Shown: positions 43,751-57,528 of the stretch, in pieces
How the letters are laid out: every line of letters starts with the position of its first letter
How positions within the stretch are numbered: position 1 is the stretch's first letter
Source of the DNA: Streptomyces africanus
Lineage (GTDB): Bacteria > Actinomycetota > Actinomycetes > Streptomycetales > Streptomycetaceae
DNA: 64,000 nucleotides
NCBI RefSeq assembly: GCF_002150735.1
Contig: NZ_MUKA01000075.1
Coordinates: 51,918-115,917, forward strand
Direction: 5' to 3'
The notes under the pieces: generated by a model
The model's input: the letters and a program-made list of their open reading frames with translations, nothing else
What the model was told of the DNA's origin: nothing
The model's database searches: none
Program-made: the position numbers and the translations under genes

Positions 43751-43968
43751 TCGGGGGCTCCAGAAAGATTCGGTAGTTGCGGGGTGCCGTCCTGGCTGTC
43801 ACCGTGCGCCCACGAGTAGCTCGCAGTTACGCCCGAGTGCACCGCTTACCGATCACCCAAATGATCTGTGCCCATCGGAGGCAGGCGGCAGCAGCCATCG
43901 ACAACTCGACCTGGTTACGGTACGCGCGGCTACGCCATCCGGTCAAACCAGCAGCCGCCCGGACACAC

Positions 43969-43989
43969 TTGTCCACAGGCTGGGGACAA
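43969..43989. promoter_or_regulatory. Inverted DnaA-box pair at the dnaA promoter
   Basis: TTGTCCACA (43969-43977, perfect) and TGGGGACAA (43981-43989, reverse orientation, one mismatch) are separated by GGC. They sit immediately upstream of the -35, fitting autorepression by DnaA. Confidence 0.8.
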
Positions 43990-43993
43990 CAAC

Positions 43994-44023
43994 TTGAACC
44001 GCAGTGGCCGCCCTGACTACCGT
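43994..44023 (+). promoter_or_regulatory. Candidate dnaA promoter
   Basis: TTGAAC (43994-43999), an 18-bp spacer and TACCGT (44018-44023), just downstream of the DnaA-box pair. The leader would be about 95 nt. Confidence 0.5.
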
Positions 44024-44124
44024 GACGGAACTCCGATTCGTTCCCTTATCCCTGCCCCACCCGATTTACATCCCGAGCCGTCCCAGAACCACACGTTCGT
44101 GGGACCTGTGAGAGAGCGTGCCCT

Positions 44125-46185
44125 GTGGCTGACGTACCTGCCGATCTTGCCGCAGTGTGGCCACGCGTATTGGAGCAGCTCCTCGGGGAGGGCCGCGGCC
44201 AGGGCGTCGAGTCGAAGGACGAGCACTGGATCCGGCGCTGCCAGCCGCTCGCGCTGGTCGCGGACACGGCCCTGCTCGCCGTACCGAACGAATTCGCGAA
44301 GGGCGTACTCGAGGGCCGTCTGGCGCCCGTCGTCAGTGAGACGCTGAGCCGCGAGTGCGGCCGCCCGATCCGGATCGCGATCACCGTCGACGACTCCGCG
44401 GGCGAGCCCCCGGCCACGACGACGCCCCCGGCCCGCCCCCCGTCGCGTTACGAGGAGCCCGAGCTTCCGGCCGCTCGCCAGGACCGCGACGGTTACGAGG
44501 GGTACGGCCGCCACCGCGCCGACCAGCTGCCGGGGACGGCAGGCGACCAGCTCCCGCCTACGCGCGGAGATCAACTCCCCTCCGCCCGTCCCGCCTACCC
44601 CTCCGAATACCAGCGCCCCGAACCCGGCTCCTGGCCGCGGCCGACGCAGGACGACTACGGCTGGCAGCAGCAGCGCCTCGGCTTTCCCGAGCGCGACCCG
44701 TACGCGTCGCCCAGCCAGGACACCTACGGCCCGCAGGACTCCTACGGCTCCCATGGTTCGCACGGTGCGTCGCAGGACTCGTACGGATCCCACGGATCGT
44801 CGCAGGACGGGTATGGATCACAGCGATCACATGGGTCACATGGATCACAGGGATCCCATGGGTCCCAGGACTCCTATGGATCGCACGGGTCCCAGGACTC
44901 CTACGGCTCCCCCTCCCAGGACTACCGCCCGCAGTCCATGGAGCGCCCCTCCTACGAGGCACCGCGTTCCGACTACGACGCGCCACGCCCCGACTACGAC
45001 CAGCGCGACCCGGTCCGCCGGGAGCTGCCCGAGCCGCCGCCCGGATCGGGGCACGTGCACCGCGGCGGACCCGTCGGTCCGAACCTGCCCACGACCGGTG
45101 CGCCCGGCCCGCTGGCCGCACAGCCCGCGCCGGCGACCGGCCCGGGTGAGCCCACCGCGCGCCTGAACCCGAAGTACCTCTTCGACACGTTCGTCATCGG
45201 CGCCTCCAACCGCTTCGCGCACGCCGCCGCGGTCGCCGTCGCCGAGGCACCGGCGAAGGCGTACAACCCCCTGTTCATCTACGGGGAGTCCGGGCTCGGC
45301 AAGACCCACCTGCTGCACGCGATCGGGCATTACGCGCGCAGCCTCTACCCCGGCACGCGGGTGCGGTACGTGAGCTCGGAGGAGTTCACCAACGAGTTCA
45401 TCAACTCCATCCGCGACGGCAAGGGCGACAGCTTCCGCAAGCGCTACCGCGAGATGGACATCCTGCTCGTCGACGACATCCAGTTCCTGGCGGACAAGGA
45501 GTCGACGCAGGAGGAGTTCTTCCACACCTTCAACACGCTCCACAACGCCAACAAGCAGATCGTGCTGTCCAGCGACCGGCCGCCGAAGCAGCTGGTGACG
45601 CTGGAGGACCGGCTGCGGAACCGTTTCGAGTGGGGTCTGATCACGGACGTCCAGCCGCCCGAGCTGGAGACGCGGATCGCGATCCTCCGCAAGAAGGCGG
45701 TACAGGAGCAGCTGAACGCGCCGCCGGAGGTGCTGGAGTTCATCGCGTCCCGGATCTCGCGCAACATCCGCGAGCTGGAGGGCGCGCTGATCCGGGTCAC
45801 GGCGTTCGCCTCGCTCAACCGGCAGCCGGTCGACCTGGGCCTGACGGAGATCGTCCTCAAGGACCTGATCCCCGGTGGCGAGGACTCCGCCCCCGAGATC
45901 ACCTCCACGGCGATCATGGGCGCGACGGCGGACTACTTCGGGCTGACCGTCGAGGACCTGTGCGGCACCTCGCGCGGCCGCGCCCTCGTGACCGCCCGGC
46001 AGATCGCCATGTACCTGTGCCGTGAGCTCACGGACCTGTCGCTGCCGAAGATCGGCGCGCTGTTCGGCGGCCGTGACCACACGACGGTCATGCACGCCGA
46101 CCGCAAGATCCGCAATCTGATGGCCGAGCGCCGCTCCATCTACAACCAGGTCACCGAGCTGACCAACCGCATCAAGAACGGCTGA
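44125..46185 (+). CDS. dnaA: Chromosomal replication initiator DnaA
   Basis: 686 residues, longer than most DnaA (about 450-500). Domain I is residues 1-85. Domain II runs to about 345 and is disordered. Domain III has Walker [10 protein letters not shown], Walker [11 protein letters not shown] and the sensor Arg region. Domain IV ends in the DNA-binding signature [16 protein letters not shown]. It binds DnaA boxes and melts oriC. The GTG at 44125 matches family starts ([12 protein letters not shown]). Domain II includes an unusual Ser/Gly/His/Tyr/Gln repeat (about 198-267). Confidence 0.98.
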   Translation: MADVPADLAAVWPRVLEQLLGEGRGQGVESKDEHWIRRCQPLALVADTALLAVPNEFAKGVLEGRLAPVVSETLSRECGRPIRIAITVDDSAGEPPATTTPPARPPSRYEEPELPAARQDRDGYEGYGRHRADQLPGTAGDQLPPTRGDQLPSARPAYPSEYQRPEPGSWPRPTQDDYGWQQQRLGFPERDPYASPSQDTYGPQDSYGSHGSHGASQDSYGSHGSSQDGYGSQRSHGSHGSQGSHGSQDSYGSHGSQDSYGSPSQDYRPQSMERPSYEAPRSDYDAPRPDYDQRDPVRRELPEPPPGSGHVHRGGPVGPNLPTTGAPGPLAAQPAPATGPGEPTARLNPKYLFDTFVIGASNRFAHAAAVAVAEAPAKAYNPLFIYGESGLGKTHLLHAIGHYARSLYPGTRVRYVSSEEFTNEFINSIRDGKGDSFRKRYREMDILLVDDIQFLADKESTQEEFFHTFNTLHNANKQIVLSSDRPPKQLVTLEDRLRNRFEWGLITDVQPPELETRIAILRKKAVQEQLNAPPEVLEFIASRISRNIRELEGALIRVTAFASLNRQPVDLGLTEIVLKDLIPGGEDSAPEITSTAIMGATADYFGLTVEDLCGTSRGRALVTARQIAMYLCRELTDLSLPKIGALFGGRDHTTVMHADRKIRNLMAERRSIYNQVTELTNRIKNG
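44716..44925. repeat. Low-complexity repeat in DnaA domain II
   Basis: Codes for about 70 residues built from units such as QDSYGSHGS and [11 protein letters not shown]. At DNA level short units around TCACATGGATCACAGG are repeated, so slippage could change its length between strains. Confidence 0.85.
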
Positions 46186-46201
46186 CACGGCCGGTCGTAC
46201 G

Positions 46202-46251
46202 ACGCCGAAGGGCGCCCCCGGAGCAGGTTTCCCGGGGGCGCCCTTCGGCGT
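46202..46251 (+). terminator. dnaA terminator
   Basis: A 20-bp perfect stem (46202-46221 with 46232-46251) and a 10-nt loop, 16 bp after the dnaA stop. It isolates oriC from dnaA transcription. Confidence 0.9.
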
Positions 46252-46277
46252 GACGACGGCCGGCCGTCGTCACGCCG
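46246..46277. repeat. 32-bp perfect palindrome overlapping the dnaA terminator
   Basis: Pairs around 46261/46262 and shares 46246-46251 with the right arm of the terminator, so both hairpins cannot form fully at once. A partial third copy of its arm occurs at about 46282-46294. Confidence 0.75.
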
Positions 46278-46338
46278 CTGTCGGCCGTCGTCATGTCGCG
46301 GTCGCCGGCTGTTCGATTACCTGCCGGGGTTACGGCCG

Positions 46339-46911
46339 CTCTCCACAGATTCGGCGACTTTTTCCCGTCCACACCCTGGGGACTGGGAAGTTGTCCAGAC
46401 TGTGTCCACAGAGGCACCTGGTGAGGGACCATCAGACCAGCTCAGTGGCATGTGGATTCGTGGACGAAAGATCTCCACAGGCTGTGGACAGCGCCGGGAT
46501 CCACAGGCTGTGCATCGAGTTGTCCACCGGCAACCCACAGGTTGAGGCCGGTTGTCCCCAGCGATCCCCAGCTTCTCCACATCGCTGTCCACTGTTCGGC
46601 AACACGACGCGCCTCCTCACCGGGTCGAGTGAAAGGCGTCACACGAAGGTGCCGGGTTGGGCTGTGGGAAAGGCGGGTAAAACTGGGGACGGCGCTGGGG
46701 AGAACTCGCCTCCCCCTGTGCATGGGGTGTGCAGAACTTTCCGTTCTCCACAGAGACCCCTGGTTGTCCACCGCCGTCACCCACAGGACCGGTGGACAAA
46801 ATTCCCGCGCTGAGCTGGGCAAACGTGGTTATCCACGGTATCCACAGGCCCTACTACTACTCCCAACTAGAGAGAGCTGGGAATTCGTTTCGAAGCGGGT
46901 CCTGTGCACAA
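46339..46911. other. oriC: Chromosomal origin of replication, oriC
   Basis: The 906-bp dnaA-dnaN gap has no gene. It carries about 18 boxes resembling TTGTCCACA. One-mismatch copies include 46391, 46402, 46483, 46520, 46552, 46573, 46744, 46764, 46791 (reverse), 46829, 46838 and 46903 (reverse); two-mismatch copies include 46339, 46365, 46471, 46497 and 46585. No box in the cluster is a perfect match, unlike those upstream of dnaA, gnd and dnaB. The arrangement in two groups (46339-46593 and 46744-46911) around a box-poor middle agrees with known Streptomyces origins. Confidence 0.95.
46829..46861. other. Candidate unwinding element: tandem DnaA boxes, GC spacer and CTA repeats
   Basis: TTATCCACG (46829-46837) and GTATCCACA (46838-46846) abut each other. 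GGCC follows, then CTACTACTACT (46851-46861). This matches the DnaA-box/GC/DnaA-trio layout described for Bacillus subtilis, where the trio guides DnaA onto single-stranded DNA. Confidence 0.6.
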
Positions 46912-47091
46912 CTCGCCCTCCGGCGCCCGACCGCCCCTCGTCACGACTTGACCCCGAGAGGCACCTACTGTCAGTGCGGTGCGTCAGACTGGTCCCCGGT
47001 GTCCTCCCCATCCCAGGGACCGTCGACACCGACACAGACGACGAGGGCCAGGCAGAGCGAGAAGCGCCGGCAACAGCAGGAGGCGGCAACA

Positions 47092-48222
47092 GTGAAGATC
47101 CGGGTGGAACGCGACGTACTCGCGGAGGCAGTGGCCTGGGCGGCACGCAGCCTCCCGGCCCGTCCGCCGGCGCCTGTCCTCGCCGGCCTGCTGCTGAAGG
47201 CCGAGGACGGCCAGCTGAGCCTGTCCAGCTTCGACTACGAGGTCTCCGCGCGGGTGTCCGTGGAGGCCGAGGTCGAGGAGGAGGGCACGGTGCTCGTCTC
47301 CGGCCGCCTCCTCGCGGACATCTGCCGCGCCCTCCCCAACCGCCCGGTGGAGATCTCCACAGACGGTGTACGGGCGACCGTGGTCTGCGGTTCCTCCCGG
47401 TTCACCCTCCACACACTGCCTGTGGAGGAGTACCCGGCGCTGCCGCAGATGCCTAACGCGACGGGCACGGTCCCCGGCGAGGTCTTCGCCTCCGCCGCCG
47501 CCCAGGTGGCGATCGCAGCCGGCCGCGACGACACGCTGCCCGTCCTCACGGGCGTCCGCATCGAGATCGAGGGCGACACGGTCACGCTGGCGTCCACCGA
47601 CCGCTACCGCTTCGCGGTCCGCGAGTTCCTGTGGAAGCCGGAGAACCCGGAGGCCTCCGCGGTCGCCCTGGTGCCCGCCAAGACGCTGCTGGACACCGCC
47701 AAGGCCCTGACGAGCGGCGACCAGGTCATCCTGGCGCTGTCCGGCTCGGGCTCGGGCGAGGGCCTGATCGGCTTCGAGGGCGCCGGCCGCCGTACGACGA
47801 CCCGCCTGCTGGAGGGCGACCTCCCGAAGTACCGCACGCTGTTCCCGACGGAGTTCAACAGCGTCGCCGTGATCGAGACCGCCCCCTTCGTGGAGGCCGT
47901 CAAGCGTGTGGCCCTGGTCGCCGAGCGGAACACCCCGGTGCGCCTCAGCTTCGAGCAGGGCGTGCTCATCCTGGAGGCCGGCTCCAGCGACGACGCACAG
48001 GCTGTGGAAAGGGTCGACGCCCAGCTGGAGGGCGACGACATCTCCATCGCCTTCAACCCGACGTTCCTGCTGGACGGCCTGAGCGCCATCGACTCCCCGG
48101 TCGCCCAGCTGTCCTTCACGACGTCGACCAAGCCCGCGCTGCTCAGCGGCAAGCCGGCGCTGGACGCCGAGGCGGACGAGGCCTACAAGTACCTGATCAT
48201 GCCGGTGCGGCTGAGTGGCTGA
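47092..48222 (+). CDS. dnaN: DNA polymerase III sliding clamp (beta subunit)
   Basis: 376 residues with three clamp-fold domains, beginning MKIRVERDVLAEAVAWAARS and ending YLIMPVRLSG. The clamp tethers the polymerase to DNA. The GTG at 47092 follows AGGAGG; a longer open frame reaches back into oriC but is not coding. The last 25 bp are repeated downstream of the gene. Confidence 0.98.
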   Translation: MKIRVERDVLAEAVAWAARSLPARPPAPVLAGLLLKAEDGQLSLSSFDYEVSARVSVEAEVEEEGTVLVSGRLLADICRALPNRPVEISTDGVRATVVCGSSRFTLHTLPVEEYPALPQMPNATGTVPGEVFASAAAQVAIAAGRDDTLPVLTGVRIEIEGDTVTLASTDRYRFAVREFLWKPENPEASAVALVPAKTLLDTAKALTSGDQVILALSGSGSGEGLIGFEGAGRRTTTRLLEGDLPKYRTLFPTEFNSVAVIETAPFVEAVKRVALVAERNTPVRLSFEQGVLILEAGSSDDAQAVERVDAQLEGDDISIAFNPTFLLDGLSAIDSPVAQLSFTTSTKPALLSGKPALDAEADEAYKYLIMPVRLSG

Positions 48223-48315
48223 GCCTGCGATCTGACTCCGGCGCAAGGTCTGCTGGGGGTGTGGGGGGTTATCCCCCACAAGATCGCAGTATGCCGGTGC
48301 GGCTCAGCGGCTGAG
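48199..48315. repeat. Duplicated dnaN 3' end flanking an inverted repeat
   Basis: 48199-48223 (end of dnaN) and 48291-48315 match at 23 of 25 bases; both read MPVRLSG and stop. Between them are outer arms 48225-48233 and 48281-48289 (9 bp) and an inner hairpin (48260-48280). Confidence 0.8.
48260..48280 (+). terminator. dnaN terminator hairpin
   Basis: An 8-bp perfect stem (48260-48267 with 48273-48280) with loop GTTAT, 37 bp after the stop. Confidence 0.7.
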
Positions 48316-48325
48316 TTCCGACCGG

Positions 48326-48346
48326 TTGTCCACAGGCTGGGGGCAA
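48326..48346. promoter_or_regulatory. Inverted DnaA-box pair upstream of gnd
   Basis: TTGTCCACA (48326-48334, perfect), GGC, then TGGGGGCAA (48338-48346). The geometry and 20 of 21 bases are the same as in the pair at the dnaA promoter. Confidence 0.7.
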
Positions 48347-48486
48347 ACCCGCAGGTGAGGGCATACGACTGAGCGCGTATGCCCACAGATGTGCGCGAGC
48401 GTCCGGGTTTAGGCTCGGAGGCTCGGCACGGTACGAAAGTGCCGCAACGCCACGTCGGACACCTGCAAACCTAAGGAACACAACTG

Positions 48487-49362
48487 ATGGAGCTCGGTCT
48501 CGTCGGCCTCGGCAAGATGGGCGGCAACATGCGCGAGCGGATCCGCCGCGCGGGCCACACCGTCTACGGATACGACCGCAACCCGGACCTCGCCGATGTC
48601 CACAGCCTGCCGGAGCTTGTGGGCAAGCTCAGCGGCCCGCGCGTGATCTGGGTGATGGTCCCGGCAGGCGAGCCCACGCAGTCCACCATCGACGAGCTCG
48701 CCGATTTGCTGGAGCCCGGTGACGTCGTCGTGGACGGCGGCAACTCCCGCTGGACCGACGACGAGAAGCACGCCGAGGAGCTGGCGGCCAAGGGCATAGG
48801 CTTCGTCGACTGCGGTGTCTCCGGCGGCGTCTGGGGCTTGGAGAACGGCTACGCGCTGATGTACGGCGGCGACGCGGAGAACGTCGCCAAGGTGCAGCCG
48901 GTCTTCGACGCCCTCAAGCCGGAGGGCGACTTCGGCTCGGTGCACGCGGGCAGGGTCGGTGCGGGCCACTTCGCGAAGATGGTCCACAACGGCATCGAGT
49001 ACGCGATGATGCAGGCTTATGCCGAGGGCTGGGAGCTGCTGGAGAAGGTCGACTCCGTGACCGACGTCCGGGAGGTCTTCCGCTCCTGGCAGGAGGGCAC
49101 GGTGATCCGCTCCTGGCTGCTCGACCTCGCGGTCAACGCGCTCGACGAGGACGAGCACCTGGACAAGCTCCGGGGTTACGCACAGGACTCCGGCGAGGGA
49201 CGCTGGACTGTGGAAGCCGCGATCGACCACGCGGTGCCGCTGCCGGCGATCACCGCGTCGCTGTTCGCGCGGTTCGCCTCCCGTCAGGAGGACTCGCCCC
49301 AGATGAAGATGATCGCGGCGCTGCGGAACCAGTTCGGCGGCCACGCGGTCGAGACCAAGTAA
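48487..49362 (+). CDS. gnd: 6-phosphogluconate dehydrogenase, short form
   Basis: 291 residues, the short type rather than the 470-residue enzyme. The nucleotide-binding start is GLVGLGKMGGNM, the substrate loop is GNSRWTDD, and FVDCGVSGGVWGLENGYALM and the catalytic Lys in GHFAKMVHNGIEYA are present. It oxidises and decarboxylates 6-phosphogluconate to ribulose 5-phosphate. The ATG at 48487 is about 10 bases after a short AAGGA. It sits between dnaN and recF as in other Streptomyces. Confidence 0.93.
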   Translation: MELGLVGLGKMGGNMRERIRRAGHTVYGYDRNPDLADVHSLPELVGKLSGPRVIWVMVPAGEPTQSTIDELADLLEPGDVVVDGGNSRWTDDEKHAEELAAKGIGFVDCGVSGGVWGLENGYALMYGGDAENVAKVQPVFDALKPEGDFGSVHAGRVGAGHFAKMVHNGIEYAMMQAYAEGWELLEKVDSVTDVREVFRSWQEGTVIRSWLLDLAVNALDEDEHLDKLRGYAQDSGEGRWTVEAAIDHAVPLPAITASLFARFASRQEDSPQMKMIAALRNQFGGHAVETK

Positions 49363-49398
49363 GCAACACCGACGGTTGGGGAGGTCGGCGAAACGACC

Positions 49399-50520
49399 AT
49401 GCACGTCACGCATCTGTCGCTGGCCGACTTCCGCTCGTATCCCCGGGTCGAGGTCCCGCTCGACCCGGGGGTGACGGCCTTCGTCGGCCCGAACGGGCAG
49501 GGCAAGACCAACCTCGTCGAGGCCGTCGGTTATCTCGCCACCCTCGGCAGCCACCGCGTCTCCTCCGACGCCCCCCTGGTCCGTATGGGCGCCGAGCGGG
49601 CGATCATCCGGGCCCAGGTTCGGCAGGGCGACCGGCAGCAGCTGATCGAGCTGGAGCTGAACCCGGGGCGCGCCAACCGGGCCCGGATCAACAGGTCCTC
49701 GCAGGTGAAGCCGCGTGATGTGCTGGGGATCGTACGGACCGTGCTGTTCGCCCCCGAGGATCTCGCCCTGGTCAAGGGCGACCCCGGTGAGCGGCGCCGC
49801 TTCCTCGACGAGCTGATCACCGCCCGTTCCCCGCGTATGGCCGGGGTCCGCTCCGACTACGACCGGGTCCTCAAGCAGCGCAACACCCTCTTGAAGTCGG
49901 CCGCGCTCGCCCGGCGGCACGGCGGCCGCAGCATGGACATGTCCACGCTCGACATCTGGGACCAGCATCTCGCGCGCGCGGGCGCCGAGTTGCTCGCCCA
50001 GCGCCTGGACCTGATCGCCGCCGTGCAGCCGCTCGCCGACAAGGCGTACGAGCAGCTTGCGCCCGGCGGCGGCCCGGTCGCCCTGGAGTACAAGCCGTCC
50101 GCGCCCGGCGAGGCGCACACCCGCGAGGACCTGTTCGAGCAGCTGATGGCCGCGCTCGCCGAGGCCCGCAAGCAGGAGATCGAGCGGGGCGTCACCCTGG
50201 TCGGCCCGCACCGGGACGACCTGCTGCTCAAGCTCGGCCAGCTGCCCGCCAAGGGCTACGCCTCGCACGGCGAGTCCTGGTCCTACGCGCTGGCCCTGCG
50301 CCTGGCCTCGTACGACCTGCTCAGAGCCGAGGGCAACGAGCCGGTGCTGGTGCTCGACGATGTCTTCGCCGAGCTGGACACCCGCCGCCGTGAGCGCCTC
50401 GCCGAGCTGGTGGCGCCCGGCGAGCAGGTCCTGGTGACCGCCGCGGTCGACGACGACGTCCCCCATGTGCTGTCGGGGGTGCGGTTCGCCGTGTCCGAGG
50501 GGTCGGTGGAGCGCGTATGA
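49399..50520 (+). CDS. recF: DNA replication and repair protein RecF
   Basis: 373 residues. Walker [10 protein letters not shown] (about residues 34-42), the ABC signature region [15 protein letters not shown], and Walker [13 protein letters not shown] are visible. It helps load RecA at single-strand gaps through RecOR. The ATG at 49399 is about 12 bases after GGGGAGG. Its stop overlaps the dciA start (ATGA). Confidence 0.97.
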   Translation: MHVTHLSLADFRSYPRVEVPLDPGVTAFVGPNGQGKTNLVEAVGYLATLGSHRVSSDAPLVRMGAERAIIRAQVRQGDRQQLIELELNPGRANRARINRSSQVKPRDVLGIVRTVLFAPEDLALVKGDPGERRRFLDELITARSPRMAGVRSDYDRVLKQRNTLLKSAALARRHGGRSMDMSTLDIWDQHLARAGAELLAQRLDLIAAVQPLADKAYEQLAPGGGPVALEYKPSAPGEAHTREDLFEQLMAALAEARKQEIERGVTLVGPHRDDLLLKLGQLPAKGYASHGESWSYALALRLASYDLLRAEGNEPVLVLDDVFAELDTRRRERLAELVAPGEQVLVTAAVDDDVPHVLSGVRFAVSEGSVERV

Positions 50521-51119
50521 CGGAGAACACACCGGACAGGTCAGCCGGCGCCGCACCGGACCACACACGGGGGCAGACCCCGGAGAACCCGTCCGGGGAG
50601 GCCCCCGCGCCCCGCGTTCCCGAGCCGTCCGGCGTCGACCTCGCGCGCGTGGCGCTCCGCGCCGCCAAGGAAGCCGCACGCGCGCGTGGGGACGCGGCGC
50701 AGCAGAAGAAGCAGGCGCGCCGCGGCGGTCTGCGCTCCGGCGCGCGCGCCGACGGCCGCGACCCCATGGCGCTCGGCTCCGCGATCAACCGGCTGATCAC
50801 CGAACGCGGCTGGGAGGCCCCGGCCGCGGTGGGCGGGGTGATGGGCCGCTGGCCGCAGATCGTCGGCGAGGACGTGGCCAACCACTGTGTGCCGGAGCGA
50901 TACGACGAGGACGAGCACGTCCTGTCCGTGCGCTGCGACTCGACGGCCTGGGCGACGAACCTGCGGCTGCTCGCCCCGACGCTGGTCGCGCGCCTGAACG
51001 AGGACCTGGGGCACGGCACGGTGAAGATGATCAAGGTTCAGGGTCCCGGCGGCCCCAACCGCCGCTACGGCCCGTTGCGCGCTCCCGGGAGCACAGGCCC
51101 GGGCGATACGTACGGCTGA
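50517..51119 (+). CDS. dciA: DciA-like helicase operator (DUF721)
   Basis: 200 residues. A disordered N-terminus of about 85 residues precedes the DUF721 domain ([20 protein letters not shown] and [20 protein letters not shown]). DciA proteins act as the replicative helicase loader or operator in bacteria without DnaC/DnaI. The corresponding mycobacterial gene lies between recF and gyrB as here. Its partner DnaB is at 8.5-10 kb. It is translationally coupled to recF by a four-base overlap. Confidence 0.9.
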   Translation: MTENTPDRSAGAAPDHTRGQTPENPSGEAPAPRVPEPSGVDLARVALRAAKEAARARGDAAQQKKQARRGGLRSGARADGRDPMALGSAINRLITERGWEAPAAVGGVMGRWPQIVGEDVANHCVPERYDEDEHVLSVRCDSTAWATNLRLLAPTLVARLNEDLGHGTVKMIKVQGPGGPNRRYGPLRAPGSTGPGDTYG

Positions 51120-51156
51120 CGGGAGTCCTGCCCCGAAGCCGACGGGAACCCTGCAC

Positions 51157-51238
51157 CGAGGCCGCCGAGGCCGCCCGAGGCCGCCCGAGGGCCCGGCGAG
51201 GCCTCGGCGGGGGCACTGCGGGGGCACTGCGGGGGTCC
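51157..51238. repeat. GC-rich tandem repeats upstream of gyrB
   Basis: Three copies of about CGAGGCCGCC (51157-51190), then an 11-bp unit GCGGGGGCACT twice with a partial third (51207-51238). Confidence 0.7.
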
Positions 51239-51524
51239 GATCGGCGCCTGTTTTCCGCCGATTCACAGCAAGTGACTGACATCACAAAAGTGGCCGTCGG
51301 CGGCCCGCGCGGAGCGCCGGCGCCCCTCTCTTCGCACCACCGCACACGGTTGCGAATCGCGACCTGACTCCGAAGTAGCCAAGGGTTGACGGCCCGAAGC
51401 GCTGAGTGCCTCCGTGAGCCTCTTGGAGCCCCCATCCGCATATCGGGAGTCGGGGAAGACCGGTTGAGGGCGGCACATGCGGACTCAGGTACCGGCAAAC
51501 CCCCATCAGTGTCAGTGCTACCGG

Positions 51525-53720
<2,196 letters not shown>

Positions 53721-53762
53721 GTCGGTCTCAGCTGACCGCACCAGGAAGGACCTTCACCAGCA

Positions 53763-56357
<2,595 letters not shown>

Positions 56358-56375
56358 CACGAGGAGTGAGTCAGC

Positions 56376-57197
56376 GTGAGCGGAGCCACGGGCGCCGGAC
56401 CGAGCGGTACCTCGAAGGGTACGGACACGGACGACGGCGGCCGTGGCTCCGCCGCGCGTGCGGCGGACCCGCACACGACCAACCTGAAGGCGATCAAGTC
56501 CCCGACCAAGGACGCGTCCTCGCCTGACAGGAATGAATCACAGGGGGGAACTGTGACGGACACCAGAGGTCCGCAGACCCAGCAGCACACCGCTGGAGCG
56601 GGCCCGTCCGCATCCGGCGCCCAGCCGCAGCCCCAGCCGGCCGCGCAGGAGAAGGGCACCGCCGCGCAGGCGGCCTCCCCCCTGCCGGGAGAACGGCAGG
56701 CGCAGCAGCAGGCCGGGCCGTACCACCCGCCGCAGGCCTACCCGGCGCAGCCGGCGGCCGGTGCCGCAGGGGGCGCTGCCGCCGCTGCCGTACGGCGTCC
56801 GCGCACGGGCGCGCGCACCACGCCACGCGTCCGCAAGGCCCGCCTGCGGGTGGCCAAGGCCGACCCGTGGTCGGTGATGAAGGTCAGCTTCCTGCTCTCC
56901 ATCGCCCTGGGCATCTGCACGATCGTGGCGGCCGCCGTGCTGTGGATGGTGATGGACGCGATGGGCGTCTTCTCCACGGTCGGCGGCACGATCTCCGAGG
57001 CGACCGGCTCCAACGAGTCGAACGGCTTCGACCTCCAGGCCTTCCTGTCGCTGCCCAACGTCCTGATGTTCACGTCGATCATCGCGGTCATCGACGTCGT
57101 CCTGGCGACGGCCCTGGCGACGCTCGGCGCGTTCATCTACAACCTGTCCGCGGGCTTCGTGGGCGGCGTGGAGCTGACGCTCGCCGAGGACGAGTGA
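56376..57197 (+). CDS. DUF3566 membrane protein
   Basis: 273 residues. About 165 residues of Pro/Gln/Ala-rich cytoplasmic sequence precede the DUF3566 region (RLRVAKADPWSVMKVSFLLS) with two membrane helices. The family is found directly after gyrA throughout actinobacteria; function is unknown. The GTG at 56376 follows GAGGAG, but an internal in-frame GTG at 56553 has its own GGGGGGAA site, so a shorter 214-residue form is possible. Confidence 0.85.
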   Translation: MSGATGAGPSGTSKGTDTDDGGRGSAARAADPHTTNLKAIKSPTKDASSPDRNESQGGTVTDTRGPQTQQHTAGAGPSASGAQPQPQPAAQEKGTAAQAASPLPGERQAQQQAGPYHPPQAYPAQPAAGAAGGAAAAAVRRPRTGARTTPRVRKARLRVAKADPWSVMKVSFLLSIALGICTIVAAAVLWMVMDAMGVFSTVGGTISEATGSNESNGFDLQAFLSLPNVLMFTSIIAVIDVVLATALATLGAFIYNLSAGFVGGVELTLAEDE

Positions 57198-57226
57198 GCC
57201 CTTTGACGTTGTCCCGACAACCGATT

Positions 57227-57255
57227 TTGGGACTGCCCATGTCGTGCGCTAATCT
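57227..57255 (+). promoter_or_regulatory. Promoter of tRNA-Ile
   Basis: TTGGGA (57227-57232), a 17-bp spacer, TAATCT (57250-57255), about 41 bp before the tRNA. Confidence 0.7.
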
Positions 57256-57295
57256 TCAAGAGTCAGCGCGCGGGACACATACCGCAGAGCGCGGC

Positions 57296-57372
57296 GGGGC
57301 TATAGCTCAGTTGGTTAGAGCGCATCCCTGATAAGGATGAGGCCACAGGTTCAAATCCTGTTAGCCCCACCA
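57296..57372 (+). tRNA. tRNA-Ile (GAT)
   Basis: All four stems fold. The acceptor GGGGCTA pairs with TAGCCCC, and the anticodon loop CTGATAA is closed by CATCC/GGATG. The 3' CCA is encoded (57370-57372). It reads AUC and AUU. Confidence 0.97.
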
Positions 57373-57376
57373 GCGA

Positions 57377-57410
57377 AAAGACCCCCGGTCCACTTGGACC
57401 GGGGGTCTTT
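57377..57410 (+). terminator. Terminator of tRNA-Ile
   Basis: A 16-bp stem (57377-57392 with 57395-57410) with A-run before and T-run after. Confidence 0.9.
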
Positions 57411-57528
57411 GGCATCTACGGGTGACATCAGCCGCCAGGGGCCGGCGCTTACCTCGCAGGTAATCGCGGCGTACGGAGCGCCTGGATACGTTCAAGGCGT
57501 CGTACCGGAGCGAACGAAGGAAGCGGAC

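Larger units (their letters stand above)
43751..44124. other. rpmH/dnaA divergent intergenic region
   Basis: 374 bp without a gene. It contains the dnaA promoter and a DnaA-box pair. The rpmH promoter was not located. A gene in another frame is not supported. Confidence 0.75.

Noticed and set aside
46452..47456. Long frames across oriC reaching into dnaN
   Set aside because: The region is filled with DnaA boxes and hairpins; dnaN has its own GTG with AGGAGG.
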